Positions 8,224-16,765 of a stretch of DNA of 64,000 bases are shown here, in pieces (positions within the stretch are counted from its first letter, which is position 1; the number at the start of each line of letters is the position of its first letter). The position numbers were made by a program, and so were the translations under genes. Under the pieces are notes generated by a model. The model worked only from the letters and a program-made list of their open reading frames with translations. It was not told the origin of the DNA and searched no databases. Source of the stretch: Rathayibacter caricis DSM 15933 (GTDB taxonomy: Bacteria > Actinomycetota > Actinomycetes > Actinomycetales > Microbacteriaceae); contig NZ_PZPL01000001.1 of assembly GCF_003044275.1 (NCBI RefSeq), positions 1,922,001-1,986,000 on the forward strand. The letters run 5' to 3'.

Positions 8224-8240
8224 GGAAGGGCTGCGGCGGA

Positions 8241-9713
8241 TCAGCCGAAGGGGATCGCTCCGACCAGGACGCCGACCGCCAGCATCACCAGCGAGACGAT
8301 CACCGCGCGCCACAGCACCTTGCGGTGGTGGTCGCCGAGGTTGACCGCGGCGAGCGAGACGAGCAGCAGGATCGCGGGGACCAGCGGGCTCTGCAGGTGG
8401 ACCGGCTGGCCGGTGATGGAGGCGCGGGCCATCTCGACCGGGTCGATGCCGTAGTTCGCGGCGCTCTCGGCGAGCACCGGGAGGATGCCGTAGTAGAACG
8501 CGTCGTTCGACATGAAGAAGGTCATCGGGATGCTCAGCACACCGGTGATGACGGCGAGGAACGGGCCCAGCGCCGGCGGGATCACATCGACGACCCACTC
8601 GGCCATCGCGTCGACCATGCCGGTGCCGTTCAGGACGCCGATGAGCACGCCCGCGGCGAGGACCATCGAGACGACGCCGACGATGCTCGGCGCGTGCTTC
8701 ACGATCTCGGACGCCTGGTCCTTCATCTTCGGGAAGTTGATCAGCAGCGCGACCGCGGAGCCGACCATGAAGACGTAGGGCAGCGGCAGGATGTCGGCGA
8801 CCAGCAGCGTCATGACGATCAGGGTGAGCGCGAGGTTCACCCAGATCAGCTTCGGACGCAGGGTCTCGCGCTCAGGGTCGAGCATGGTGTCGGCCATCGC
8901 GGTGTCGGCGTCGTCGGCCTGGACGCGGGCGGCGACGGCGACCTGGGCGCCGCGCAGCGACTCCGGCCCGCGGAGGAACGAGAACTTCTCGCGGGCGACG
9001 GTGCGGATGCCTCCGGTCAGGGCGGCGAGGCCGCCGGTGCGCGGGGCGCGGCCGGCGCCGACGAGCTCGCGCTCCACCATCGGCTCGGCGAGGGCCAGCG
9101 AGCCGAGGCGGCGGCGCTCGCCGAGTCCGAGGAACCAGGCGAAGACGAGCGTGACGGCGAGGCCCACCGCGAGGGAGGGGAGCATCGGCACGAAGATCTC
9201 GCTCGGCGAGACCTGCAGGGCTGCGGCGGCGCGGACGGTCGGACCGCCCCACGGCACGATGTTGAGCGTGCCGTTCGCGAGGCCGGCGACGCAGGTCAGC
9301 ACGACCGGGTTCATCCCCAGGCGGAGGTAGATCGGCAGCATCGCCGCGGTGGTCACGATGAAGGTGGTCGATCCGTCGCCGTCGAGCGAGACGGCTCCGG
9401 CCAGCAGCGCCGTGCCGAGGACGACCTTCGCCGGGTCGTCGCCCAGTGCGCGGACGATGAAGCGGATCAGCGGGTCGAAGAGCCCGACATCGATCATGAT
9501 GCCGAAGTACATGATCGCGAACATCAGCAGGGCGGCCGTGGGGGCGAGGCTGCCGATGGCCTCGATGACCATGTCGCCGATGCCCAGACCCGCGCCGGCG
9601 AAGAGGCCGAAGATCGTGGGGACGACGATCAGCGCGACCATGGGCGTGAGCTTCTTGGTCATGATCAGGGCCATGAAGGCCAGGATCATCGTGAATCCGA
9701 GTACTACCAACAC
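8241..9713 (-). CDS. CitMHS family citrate:metal/H+ symporter
   Basis: A 490-residue membrane protein with about 11-12 hydrophobic segments of the CitMHS family, which import citrate complexed with Mg2+ or Ca2+. Characteristic stretches are KKLTPMVALIVVPTIFGL, SLDGDGSTTFIVTTAAMLPI, the re-entrant-type GTLNIVPWGGPTVRAA, and MTFFMSNDAFYYGILPVLAE in the second half. The GTG at 9713 follows AAGGAG. A sensor kinase and response regulator of the CitA/CitB type are transcribed divergently from the same intergenic region, the usual arrangement for citrate-induced uptake. Metal specificity is not predictable. Confidence 0.9.
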   Translation of the reverse strand: MLVVLGFTMILAFMALIMTKKLTPMVALIVVPTIFGLFAGAGLGIGDMVIEAIGSLAPTAALLMFAIMYFGIMIDVGLFDPLIRFIVRALGDDPAKVVLGTALLAGAVSLDGDGSTTFIVTTAAMLPIYLRLGMNPVVLTCVAGLANGTLNIVPWGGPTVRAAAALQVSPSEIFVPMLPSLAVGLAVTLVFAWFLGLGERRRLGSLALAEPMVERELVGAGRAPRTGGLAALTGGIRTVAREKFSFLRGPESLRGAQVAVAARVQADDADTAMADTMLDPERETLRPKLIWVNLALTLIVMTLLVADILPLPYVFMVGSAVALLINFPKMKDQASEIVKHAPSIVGVVSMVLAAGVLIGVLNGTGMVDAMAEWVVDVIPPALGPFLAVITGVLSIPMTFFMSNDAFYYGILPVLAESAANYGIDPVEMARASITGQPVHLQSPLVPAILLLVSLAAVNLGDHHRKVLWRAVIVSLVMLAVGVLVGAIPFG

Positions 9714-9829
9714 TGCTGACTCCTTCGTCGTCGTGCGTCCTGCTGCCCGTCGCGAGCGGCGCTGTCCGGGTCCTGAGAACCCTAGGGAGGCCCGGCCCCG
9801 CCGTCCGGGTATCGCTCATAAGCGCGCGA

Positions 9830-9865
9830 TCTGCGCATAGTGTGGGTTCTGCGCATTCTGCGCAG
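9830..9865. promoter_or_regulatory. Three direct repeats TCTGCGCA, candidate operator
   Basis: TCTGCGCA occurs at 9830-9837, 9848-9855 and 9857-9864, with start-to-start distances of 18 and 9 bases. The last two lie next to the ribosome site of the sensor kinase gene. Phased direct repeats are the kind of site a CitB-type regulator could bind, but this is inference. Confidence 0.4.
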
Positions 9866-9877
9866 GGAGGAGGCCGC

Positions 9878-11557
9878 ATGCGCTTCGCGACCCACGTGCT
9901 CGTGCTGCAGCTCGCGACCGTCTCGGCCGCCGTCCTCGTCTGCGCCGGCCTCGTCACCGCGCTCAGCGTGCAGCAGCTGCGCGGCGAGGCGGAGGAGACC
10001 GCGCTCGCCATCGCCCGCACCGTCGCCGAGGATCCCGACGTGCGCGCGGCCGTCGGCGACTACTCCGCCGACCCCGGCACGCCCGACGCGGTCGGCCTGC
10101 GGACGGGACCCCTCGAGGACCTCGCGGCCGGAGTGGAGGAGCGCACCGGCGCGCTCTTCGTGGTGATCACCGACGACCAGGGCATCCGGCTCGCCCACCC
10201 CGACCCCGACCGGCTGGGCGAGGTCGTCTCGACCAGCGCGACCGAGGCGCTCGCCGGACGCGAGAGCGTCTCGTGGGGCACCGGCACGCTGGGGGAGTCG
10301 GCGCGGGCGAAGGTGCCCGTCTTCGCTCCCGGCGGCGGCGGCGGGGTCGTCGGCGAGGTGAGCATCGGCTTCGCGCGCTCGAGCGTCTTCGACGACCTGC
10401 CCACCGCGCTGCTGGGCGTCCTCGCCGCGGCGGTCGCGGGGCTGGTGCTCGCCGCGGTCGCTTCCGTGTTCATCCGGCGCCGGCTGCTGCGGCTGACGCT
10501 GGGCCTGGCTCCGGAGGAGCTGACCGCGCTCGTGCAGGACCAGGCGGCCGTGCTCGACGGGGTCGACGAGGGCGTCCTCGCCTTCGACCGCGACGGACGG
10601 GTCGGCGTCTGCAACGCGCGCGCCGCCGCGATCCTCGGATCGGACGATCCGTCCGGGCATGCGCTGCAGGGGCTGACCCTGGCCGAGCTCGAGCTGCCGA
10701 CCCCGCTGGCCGACGCGATCACCGCCGCGCTGCGCTCGCCCGAGCGGGCCCGGTCGGCGGGAGCGGAGGGGTTCGTCGTGCACTCGCGCATCGTCTACGT
10801 CGACATCCGCCGGGTGACCCGCGGAGACCGCGACCTCGGCGTCGTCGTCGTGCTGCGCGACCGGACCGACGTCGCGGCTCTCAGCCGCCGCCTGGACGCG
10901 GTCGGCTCGATGACGAACGCGCTGCGCGTGCAGCGGCACGAGTTCGCCAACCGCCTGCACGTCGTGGCGGGCCTGCTCGACGCCGGTCGGACGGAGTCGG
11001 CGCGCGACTACCTCGACGAGGTGCTGACCCGCGGGCCGCTGAAGTACCCCGTGCAGCACGCCGACCGGCTGCAGGAGCCGTACCTCCAGGCGCTCGTGGG
11101 CGCGAAGGGGATCGAGGCGGCCGAGCGCGGCGTGCTGCTGACCCTGGGCGACGAGACGCTCGTGCGCGGCGTCGTCGTGGAGCCGGAGGACGTCGCGACA
11201 GTGGTCGGCAACCTGGTCGACAACGCGGTGCGGGCGGCCGCACTCGGCGCCCGCGACGTGCGCTTCGTCGAGGTCGAGCTGCTGGACGACGGGGACACGC
11301 TGTTCGTGACGGTCGCCGACTCCGGCGACGGGGTCGCGGATCCGGACACCCTGTTCGAGCGCGGCCCCGCGGAGGAGGACGGGGACGACGACCGCGTGCA
11401 CGGCCGCGGCTTCGGGCTGCCGCTCTGCCGCGAGGTGGCGGCGCGGCGCGGAGGAGCGGTGTGGCTGGCCGACGCGGGCGGCGGCTCGGCGGGAGCGGTG
11501 CTCTGCGCGCGGCTGCCTGGCGCGGTCCGTCCGCCCGACACGGAGGAGGAGCGATGA
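9878..11557 (+). CDS. CitA/DcuS-like sensor histidine kinase
   Basis: A 559-residue membrane sensor. An N-terminal helix (about 5-27) and a second near 170-193 enclose an extracytoplasmic PAS/sCache-like ligand domain (DPDVRAAVGDY, GALFVVITDDQGIRLAHPDP). A cytoplasmic PAS (about 210-325; DGVDEGVLAFDRDGRVGVCN) follows, then the dimerisation box RHEFANRLHVVAGLL with phospho-acceptor H354. The ATPase domain has NLVDNAVRAA (N box), DSGDGV and GRGFGLPLC (G boxes). The ATG at 9878 is preferred over an upstream GTG because GGGAGGAGG stands just before it. It overlaps the regulator gene by ATGA. It probably senses citrate or another tricarboxylate for the divergent transporter. Confidence 0.92.
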   Translation: MRFATHVLVLQLATVSAAVLVCAGLVTALSVQQLRGEAEETALAIARTVAEDPDVRAAVGDYSADPGTPDAVGLRTGPLEDLAAGVEERTGALFVVITDDQGIRLAHPDPDRLGEVVSTSATEALAGRESVSWGTGTLGESARAKVPVFAPGGGGGVVGEVSIGFARSSVFDDLPTALLGVLAAAVAGLVLAAVASVFIRRRLLRLTLGLAPEELTALVQDQAAVLDGVDEGVLAFDRDGRVGVCNARAAAILGSDDPSGHALQGLTLAELELPTPLADAITAALRSPERARSAGAEGFVVHSRIVYVDIRRVTRGDRDLGVVVVLRDRTDVAALSRRLDAVGSMTNALRVQRHEFANRLHVVAGLLDAGRTESARDYLDEVLTRGPLKYPVQHADRLQEPYLQALVGAKGIEAAERGVLLTLGDETLVRGVVVEPEDVATVVGNLVDNAVRAAALGARDVRFVEVELLDDGDTLFVTVADSGDGVADPDTLFERGPAEEDGDDDRVHGRGFGLPLCREVAARRGGAVWLADAGGGSAGAVLCARLPGAVRPPDTEEER

Positions 11558-12219
11558 CAGACCCGCAGGAGCGCACGGTGCTCGTCGTGGACGACGACTT
11601 CCGCGTGGCGCAGCTGCACGCCGACCTGGTCGACGGGCGCCAGGGGCTGCGGGCCCTTCCGCCGGTGCACACCGCGCGGGCGGCGCGGGCGGCGGTGCTC
11701 GACTCCGCTCCGGATCTGCTGCTGCTCGACGTGCACCTGCCGGACCAGAGCGGCATCGCGCTGCTTCGTGAGCTCGACACCGACGCGTTCGTCGTGAGCG
11801 CCGCCTCGGACGGGGCGACCGTGCGACGGGCGCTGCACGCCGGCGCGCTCGGCTACCTGATCAAGCCGTTCGACGCGCGGCTGCTGGGCGAGCGGCTCGA
11901 CGCGTACGTGCGGTTCCGCAACGTGCTGCGCGAGGACCGCGCGGCCGACCAGGAGGCGGTGGAGCGGGCGCTGCGGATCCTGCACTCGGGCGATGCGGCG
12001 GCGGCCGGGCCCTCGAGGTCGGCCACGGAGCAGCTCGTGCTGGCGCGGCTCACGGAGTCGGCCTCCGAGCTCTCGGCGCTGGAGGTCGCCGAGCGCGCGG
12101 GCATCTCGCGGGCGACGGCCCAGCGCTACCTCTCGGGGCTCGCCGGCCGCGGGCTGGTCGAGATGACCCTGAGCTACGGCAGCACCGGCCGTCCCGAGCA
12201 CCGGTACCGCGCGAAATGA
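11554..12219 (+). CDS. CitB/DcuR-like response regulator
   Basis: A 221-residue protein with a receiver domain (about residues 1-125) and a C-terminal DNA-binding part. LLLLDVHLPDQSG carries phospho-acceptor D59, preceded by the acidic VVDDDF and followed by LIKPFDARLL with the conserved lysine. The C-terminal SALEVAERAGISRATAQRYL is the winged-helix reading head typical of CitB-type regulators. Its ATG overlaps the kinase stop by four bases, so the two are translated together. Likely target is the intergenic region between kinase and citrate transporter. Confidence 0.92.
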   Translation: MTDPQERTVLVVDDDFRVAQLHADLVDGRQGLRALPPVHTARAARAAVLDSAPDLLLLDVHLPDQSGIALLRELDTDAFVVSAASDGATVRRALHAGALGYLIKPFDARLLGERLDAYVRFRNVLREDRAADQEAVERALRILHSGDAAAAGPSRSATEQLVLARLTESASELSALEVAERAGISRATAQRYLSGLAGRGLVEMTLSYGSTGRPEHRYRAK

Positions 12220-12230
12220 GTTCAGAGAGA

Positions 12231-12282
12231 AGGCTGGGACGCGGTTCCGGAGCGACATCGTCTCGCAACGGCATCCCAGCCT
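12231..12282. terminator. Hairpin between convergent genes
   Basis: A 9-bp inverted repeat, AGGCTGGGA (12231-12239) with TCCCAGCCT (12274-12282), between the response regulator and the convergent TerC-type gene. The stem is short and the loop long. Confidence 0.55.
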
Positions 12283-12298
12283 GAGCTGTGCGGACCGT

Positions 12299-13315
12299 TC
12301 AGTGCCCTGCGTTCGCTTCGGTCTCGACGCGGCGGCGCTCGGCGGCCTCCTTCGCCATGCGGCGGCCCTTCGGGCTCACCAGCGACGCGATGACCGTGAC
12401 GGTCAGCACTCCGATGATCACGCTCAGCGAGAGGCCGGTGCCGATCTCGAAGACCTCCACGTGCTCGCCGTTGTTGATGAACGGCAGCGTGTTCTCGTGG
12501 AGCGCGTGCAGGATCAGCTTCACGCCGATGAAGGCGAGGATCGCGGCGAGGCCGTAGCTGAGGTAGACCAGGCGGTCGAGCAGGCCGTCGATCAGGAAGT
12601 ACAGCTGGCGCAGACCCAGCAGCGAGAACGCCGTCGCCGTGAAGACCAGGAAGACGTCGTTGGTCAGGCCGAAGATGGCGGGGACGCTGTCGAGGGCGAA
12701 CAGGATGTCCGTGCCGCCGATCGCGGCCATGACCAGGAGCATCGGCGTGAGGACGCGCTTGCCGTCGACGGTCGTGTAGAACTTGTCGCCGTCGTAGGTG
12801 TCGCTCGTCTTGAAGACGCGCTTGGCGAGGCGGACCATGATGTTGTCGCCCGAGTGCTCGTCGCCCGGCTTCACCAGGTTGAACGCGGTCAGCAGCAGGA
12901 TGAGGCCGAACGCGTAGAAGACCCACGCGAACGAGTTGATCAGCGCGGCGCCGAGGAAGATGAATCCGGTCCTGGCGATCAGGGCGAAGACGATGCCGAA
13001 GAGCAGCACCTTCTGCTGGTCGGCCCGGGGCACCTTGAAGCTCGCCATGATGATCAGGAAGACGAACAGGTTGTCGACCGAGAGCGCCTTCTCGGTGATG
13101 TAGCCCGCGAAGTACTCGGATCCGGGAGTCGGCCCGCCGAAGACGAGCACGCCGAGGCCGAAGAGCACCGCGATGCCGACGTACAGGGCCGACCACACCG
13201 CCGACTCCTTCAGCGTGGGCTCATGTGCCTTGCGCACATGGAAGAAGAAGTCGAAGAGCAGGAGCAGGACGATGAAGACGATCGTCAGGGTCCAGATCAG
13301 GGGCGATACGGTCAT
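12299..13315 (-). CDS. TerC/Alx family membrane protein
   Basis: A 338-residue membrane protein with about nine hydrophobic segments. Family signatures are GYITEKALSVDNLFVFLIIM (about 92-112) with its acidic pair, and GGTDILFALDSVPAIFGLT (about 198-216); such acidic residues inside the membrane bind metal in the family. A cytoplasmic loop around residues 155-185 is charged. Relatives (Alx, MeeY/MeeF, TerC) export Mn2+ or work with secretion machinery in metal loading and tellurite resistance. No ter genes are adjacent. A 194-base gap precedes it; no yybP-ykoY aptamer was recognised there. Confidence 0.9.
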   Translation of the reverse strand: MTVSPLIWTLTIVFIVLLLLFDFFFHVRKAHEPTLKESAVWSALYVGIAVLFGLGVLVFGGPTPGSEYFAGYITEKALSVDNLFVFLIIMASFKVPRADQQKVLLFGIVFALIARTGFIFLGAALINSFAWVFYAFGLILLLTAFNLVKPGDEHSGDNIMVRLAKRVFKTSDTYDGDKFYTTVDGKRVLTPMLLVMAAIGGTDILFALDSVPAIFGLTNDVFLVFTATAFSLLGLRQLYFLIDGLLDRLVYLSYGLAAILAFIGVKLILHALHENTLPFINNGEHVEVFEIGTGLSLSVIIGVLTVTVIASLVSPKGRRMAKEAAERRRVETEANAGH

Positions 13316-13497
13316 CAGTGGGGGAGGCCTCGCTCGTGAAGGGGTGGGGGACGGTCGTCGGGGGGTCCGAGCGCCGGCGACGGGGTCGGGCAGGTGAGAA
13401 CGCTAGCGATCCGTCGACGCCGGGCCGGCTGGTGCGACCCGATCATGAGCATCCTCTCAGTTCCCGGGCCCGCCGTCGCGTCCAGCGGCCGGTGGGC

Positions 13498-13503
13498 CAC
13501 ACT
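13498..13503 (+). promoter_or_regulatory. Weak -10 hexamer CACACT, leaderless geometry
   Basis: CACACT ends exactly seven bases before the A of the ATG at 13510. The hexamer is a poorer match than its counterparts at other genes, but the spacing is the same. Confidence 0.35.
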
Positions 13504-13509
13504 GGTGCC

Positions 13510-14394
13510 ATGCCGGACACCGCGGTCGACAAGACCTTCGACGACGCCTACGGGGTGACCATCCACTACCGCTGGTGGTCGCACCCCGCTCCGCGCGCGC
13601 TGGTGCAGATCGCGCACGGCGTGGGCGAGCACTCGGGCCGCTACGTCGAGCTCGCCGAGGCGCTCGTCGCCGCGGGCTACGCGGTGGCGGCCGACGACCA
13701 CCGCGGGCACGGGCGCACCGGCCTCCAGCAGCACGGCGGCGACGCGTCGCAGCTCGGCCGTCTGGGCCCCGGCGGGCTCCGCGCGACGGAGGAGGCGGTG
13801 AACCGGCTCACGCGCGAGCTCGCCGCCGAGAACGCCGGCCTCCCGATCGTGCTGCTGGGCCACTCCTGGGGCTCGCTGATGGCGCAGCGGATCGTCGACC
13901 ACCACTCCTCCGACTACGCCGCCCTGGTGCTCAGCGGCACCGCCTACCGGCTGCCGTTCTTCATGAACGGCGGCGACCTCACCAAGCGCCACCGGCAGCC
14001 CGGGGGGCTGGGGCTCGAGTGGCTGTCGCGCGATCCGGCGGTCTGGCAGCTGTTCCACGACGACCAGCTGACTTTCACGGACCCGCTCGCGAAGCGGATC
14101 GGGATCGCGGAGACCCTGCGACTGGTCGGCCGCCCCGCGCGCCGCATCGCTCCTCCGCTGCCGTTGCTCATCGTCATCGGCGCCGAGGACACGCTCGGCG
14201 GCGAGCGGTCGGTGCGGGCGCTGGCCCGGGCCTACCGGCGCCGGTCGGGCTTCACCGACGTCTCGGTGCGGGTGTACCCGGAGGCGCGGCACGAGCTGTT
14301 CCAGGAGCTGAACCGCGTCGAGGTCACGGCCGATCTGGTCGCGTGGCTGGACGAGAGATTCGACTCCCGGCCCGCGCGGCCCGCTCCGGCCTAG
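13510..14394 (+). CDS. Alpha/beta hydrolase, monoacylglycerol-lipase-like
   Basis: A 294-residue soluble hydrolase of the lysophospholipase/monoacylglycerol lipase group. It shows the oxyanion-side motif IAHGVGEHSGRYVELAEAL near residue 34, DDHRGHGRTG near residue 63, and the nucleophile elbow GHSWGS (serine about residue 120). The acidic residue is probably in VIGAEDTLGG, and the histidine in PEARHELFQELNR near residue 265. It likely cleaves glycerol or other carboxyl esters in the cytoplasm. The stop TAG overlaps the -10 hexamer of the following lipoate ligase gene. Confidence 0.88.
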   Translation: MPDTAVDKTFDDAYGVTIHYRWWSHPAPRALVQIAHGVGEHSGRYVELAEALVAAGYAVAADDHRGHGRTGLQQHGGDASQLGRLGPGGLRATEEAVNRLTRELAAENAGLPIVLLGHSWGSLMAQRIVDHHSSDYAALVLSGTAYRLPFFMNGGDLTKRHRQPGGLGLEWLSRDPAVWQLFHDDQLTFTDPLAKRIGIAETLRLVGRPARRIAPPLPLLIVIGAEDTLGGERSVRALARAYRRRSGFTDVSVRVYPEARHELFQELNRVEVTADLVAWLDERFDSRPARPAPA

Positions 14395-14397
14395 GCT
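14392..14397 (+). promoter_or_regulatory. -10 hexamer TAGGCT, leaderless geometry
   Basis: TAGGCT ends exactly seven bases before the A of the ATG at 14404. Its first three bases are also the stop codon of the upstream hydrolase gene. Confidence 0.6.
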
Positions 14398-14403
14398 GGC
14401 CCC

Positions 14404-15453
14404 ATGCATGGCGAGTACAAGGTCCCCGGCGGAAAACTCGTGGTCGTCGACCTGGAGGTGGTCGACGGCAGGTTCGCAGACTTCCGCCTCGCGGGCGACT
14501 TCTTCCTCGAGCCCGACACGGCGCTCGACGACATCGACCGCGCGGTCGTGGGGCTGCCGGAGGAGAGCGACGCCAAGACGATCGCCGCGGCGATCCGGGC
14601 GGCGCTGCCGAGCGATGCCGTGCTGCTGGGCTTCACGCCCGAGGCGGTCGCGGTCGCGATCCGCCGCTCGCTGCAGAAGGCGACGAGCTGGCGCGACTAC
14701 GACTGGCGGATCGTGCATGCGAAGGCCGTCTCGCCGGCGCTGCACCTCGCGCTCGACGAGGTCCTGACGGCCGCCGTCGGCGAGGGCCGGCGCGAACCGA
14801 CGCTGCGGATCTGGGAGTGGGACCAGCCCGCCGTCGTCATCGGCAGCTTCCAGTCGCTGCGCAACGAGGTCGACCTCGAGAACGCCGAGAAGTACGGCGT
14901 CGAAGTGGTCCGGCGCATCTCGGGCGGCGGCGCGATGTTCATGGAGGCGGGCAGCGTCGTCACCTACTCGATCTACGTGCCCGGCGACCTGGTGCAGGGG
15001 CTGACCTTCGCCGACTCCTACGCGTTCCTGGACGAGTGGACGATCAGCGCGCTGCAGTCGCTCGGCATCGACGCGGTCTACCAGCCGCTCAACGACATCA
15101 CCTCGCCCTCGGGCAAGATCGGCGGAGCCGCGCAGAAGCGGCTGGGCTCCGGAGCAGTGCTGCACCACGTGACCATGAGCTACGACATCGACGCCGAGAA
15201 GATGGTGCAGGTGCTGCGGATCGGCCGCGAGAAGCTGTCCGACAAGGGCATCGCCTCCGCCGTGAAGCGCGTCGACCCGCTGCGCAGCCAGACCGGGCTC
15301 AGCCGCGCCGAGATCATCGAGCGGATGAAGGACACCTTCGTGCGCCTGCACGGCGGGACGCCGGGCGACCTCACCGACGCGGAGTACGCGGAGGCCGAGG
15401 AGCTGGTGCGGACGAAGTACTCGACGCAGGAGTGGCTGCGCCGGGTGCCGTGA
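14404..15453 (+). CDS. Lipoate-protein ligase A family protein with accessory domain at the N-terminus
   Basis: A 349-residue protein with two parts. Residues about 1-90 (KVPGGKLVVVDLEVVDGRFA ... FRLAGDFFLEPD) resemble the small LplA accessory domain that is normally C-terminal. Residues about 100-345 form the catalytic ligase/transferase fold with RIWEWDQPAVVIGSFQS, VVRRISGGGAMFMEAGSVVT and SPSGKIGGAAQKR, whose lysine sits at the lipoyl-AMP site. LplA enzymes activate lipoate with ATP and attach it to E2 and GcvH domains. The order accessory-catalytic is the reverse of the usual bacterial enzyme. TAGGCT at leaderless distance supports the ATG. Specificity for lipoate over octanoate is not proven. 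Confidence 0.85.
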   Translation: MHGEYKVPGGKLVVVDLEVVDGRFADFRLAGDFFLEPDTALDDIDRAVVGLPEESDAKTIAAAIRAALPSDAVLLGFTPEAVAVAIRRSLQKATSWRDYDWRIVHAKAVSPALHLALDEVLTAAVGEGRREPTLRIWEWDQPAVVIGSFQSLRNEVDLENAEKYGVEVVRRISGGGAMFMEAGSVVTYSIYVPGDLVQGLTFADSYAFLDEWTISALQSLGIDAVYQPLNDITSPSGKIGGAAQKRLGSGAVLHHVTMSYDIDAEKMVQVLRIGREKLSDKGIASAVKRVDPLRSQTGLSRAEIIERMKDTFVRLHGGTPGDLTDAEYAEAEELVRTKYSTQEWLRRVP

Positions 15454-15496
15454 TGCCGCCGGGGCGCTGAGGTCGCCGGGACGATGCGCGGCGCGC

Positions 15497-15781
15497 TCAG
15501 CTCGCGAGCAGCTCCTGGTAGTCGGGGTGCTCGGCGATGAACTCCGCGACGAACGGGCATGCCGGCACGATGCGCGAGCCGAAGCGCTCGTGCGCGTCGT
15601 CCAGGGCCGCCTCGACCAGGCGGTCACCGAGCCCCTCGTGCCGGTGCTCGGGGGCGATCTCGGTGTGGAGGAACACCACGTCGGACCCGCGCAGCGCGTA
15701 GTCGGCGAGCCCGACGTTCTCGCCGTCGACCCACAGCGTGTACCGGGACTCGGTCGCGTCGTGACGCACTTCTGAGATCAT
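15497..15781 (-). CDS. Small GNAT (YidJ/GTL3B-like) N-acetyltransferase
   Basis: A compact 94-residue GNAT-like protein of the short-form family. It has the acetyl-CoA-binding segment TEIAPEHRHEGLGDRLVEAA (about 40-59), preceded by the strand SDVVFLHTE, and the characteristic ACPFVAEFIAEHPDYQELL near the end. The family is widespread, cytoplasmic and of mostly unknown substrate. A TAGAGT hexamer at exact leaderless distance supports the ATG at 15781. It is convergent with the lipoate ligase gene. Confidence 0.88.
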   Translation of the reverse strand: MISEVRHDATESRYTLWVDGENVGLADYALRGSDVVFLHTEIAPEHRHEGLGDRLVEAALDDAHERFGSRIVPACPFVAEFIAEHPDYQELLAS

Positions 15782-15787
15782 CGCGTC

Positions 15788-15793
15788 ACTCTA
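15788..15793 (-). promoter_or_regulatory. -10 hexamer TAGAGT, leaderless geometry
   Basis: On the minus strand TAGAGT ends exactly seven bases before the A of the ATG at 15781. Confidence 0.6.
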
Positions 15794-15867
15794 CGCCGGA
15801 GGCCGTCGGGAGCCCTTCAGCCCCGGATCGGAGCCCTGGGCGTGTCGGCGGAGGCGCCCCGCACTGG

Positions 15868-15873
15868 CAGAAT
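15868..15873 (+). promoter_or_regulatory. -10 hexamer CAGAAT, leaderless geometry
   Basis: CAGAAT ends exactly seven bases before the A of the ATG at 15880 of the methyltransferase gene, with no ribosome site between. Confidence 0.5.
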
Positions 15874-15879
15874 CACAGG

Positions 15880-16746
15880 ATGCCCCTCCCGATCGCGGAC
15901 GGCGTCCCCGAGCTGCGGAGCGCGGTGATCCACGCCGACAACCTCGACGTCCTGCCGCAGCTGGCCGACGGGTCGTTCACGGTCGTCTACCTCGATCCGC
16001 CGTTCAACACGGGGCGTGCGCAGGTGCGCACCTCGACCACGTCGGTGCGCTCGGCGACCGGCACGATCGCCGGGTTCAAGGGCCGCAGCTACGAGCGGAT
16101 CCGCGGCGACCTGCTGCAGTACGACGACCGGTTCGACGACTACTGGTCGTTCCTGGAGCCGCGACTGGCCGAGGCCTGGCGACTCTTGGCCGACGACGGC
16201 ACCCTCTACCTCCACCTCGACTACCGAGAGGCGCACTACGCGAAGGTGCTGCTCGACGCGCTCTTCGGCCGCGAGTGCTTCCTCAACGAGATCATCTGGG
16301 CCTACGACTACGGGGCGAAGGCCACCCGCCGCTGGCCGACGAAGCACGACACGATCCTCGTGTACGTGAAGGATCCGCGCGGCTACCACTTCGACTCCGT
16401 CGCGGTGGACCGCGAGCCGTACATGGCGCCCGGCCTCGTGACGCCTGAGAAGGCCGAGCGCGGCAAGCGGCCGACCGACGTGTGGTGGCACACGATCGTG
16501 TCGCCGACGGGGCGCGAGAAGACGGGGTACCCGACGCAGAAGCCGGAGGGGGTGCTGCGGCGCATCGTGCAGGCGTCGAGCCGCGAGGGCGACGCGGTGC
16601 TCGACTTCTTCGCGGGCTCCGGGACGACGGGCGCGGTGGCGCACGCGCTCGGGCGCCGCTTCGTGCTCATCGACTCGCACGCCGACGCGGTGGCCGTGAT
16701 GCGCCGGCGCTTCGCGTCGCTGGATCCGGCGCCGCTCTTCCTCTGA
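15880..16746 (+). CDS. Orphan DNA methyltransferase (beta-class, N4-cytosine or N6-adenine)
   Basis: A 288-residue DNA amino-methyltransferase. The catalytic motif IV is DPPFNTG (from residue 39), followed by target-recognition sequence. The S-adenosylmethionine site is at the C-terminal side: TQKPEGVLRRIV (motif X-like) and DFFAGSGTTGAVAHALGRRF (motif I). The order IV...X/I places it in the beta class, which includes CcrM and many N4/N6 enzymes. No specificity subunit or clear cognate restriction enzyme adjoins it. The next gene is a frameshifted DUF559 nuclease-like gene behind a palindrome, which does not make an obvious restriction pair. Recognition sequence unknown. Confidence 0.9.
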   Translation: MPLPIADGVPELRSAVIHADNLDVLPQLADGSFTVVYLDPPFNTGRAQVRTSTTSVRSATGTIAGFKGRSYERIRGDLLQYDDRFDDYWSFLEPRLAEAWRLLADDGTLYLHLDYREAHYAKVLLDALFGRECFLNEIIWAYDYGAKATRRWPTKHDTILVYVKDPRGYHFDSVAVDREPYMAPGLVTPEKAERGKRPTDVWWHTIVSPTGREKTGYPTQKPEGVLRRIVQASSREGDAVLDFFAGSGTTGAVAHALGRRFVLIDSHADAVAVMRRRFASLDPAPLFL

Positions 16747-16765
16747 CGCCCGCGGGGGCTCTGCC

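Noticed and set aside
13316..13509. yybP-ykoY manganese riboswitch before the TerC-type gene
   Set aside because: TerC/Alx genes can carry it, but I could not find its conserved internal loops in the 194-base gap.
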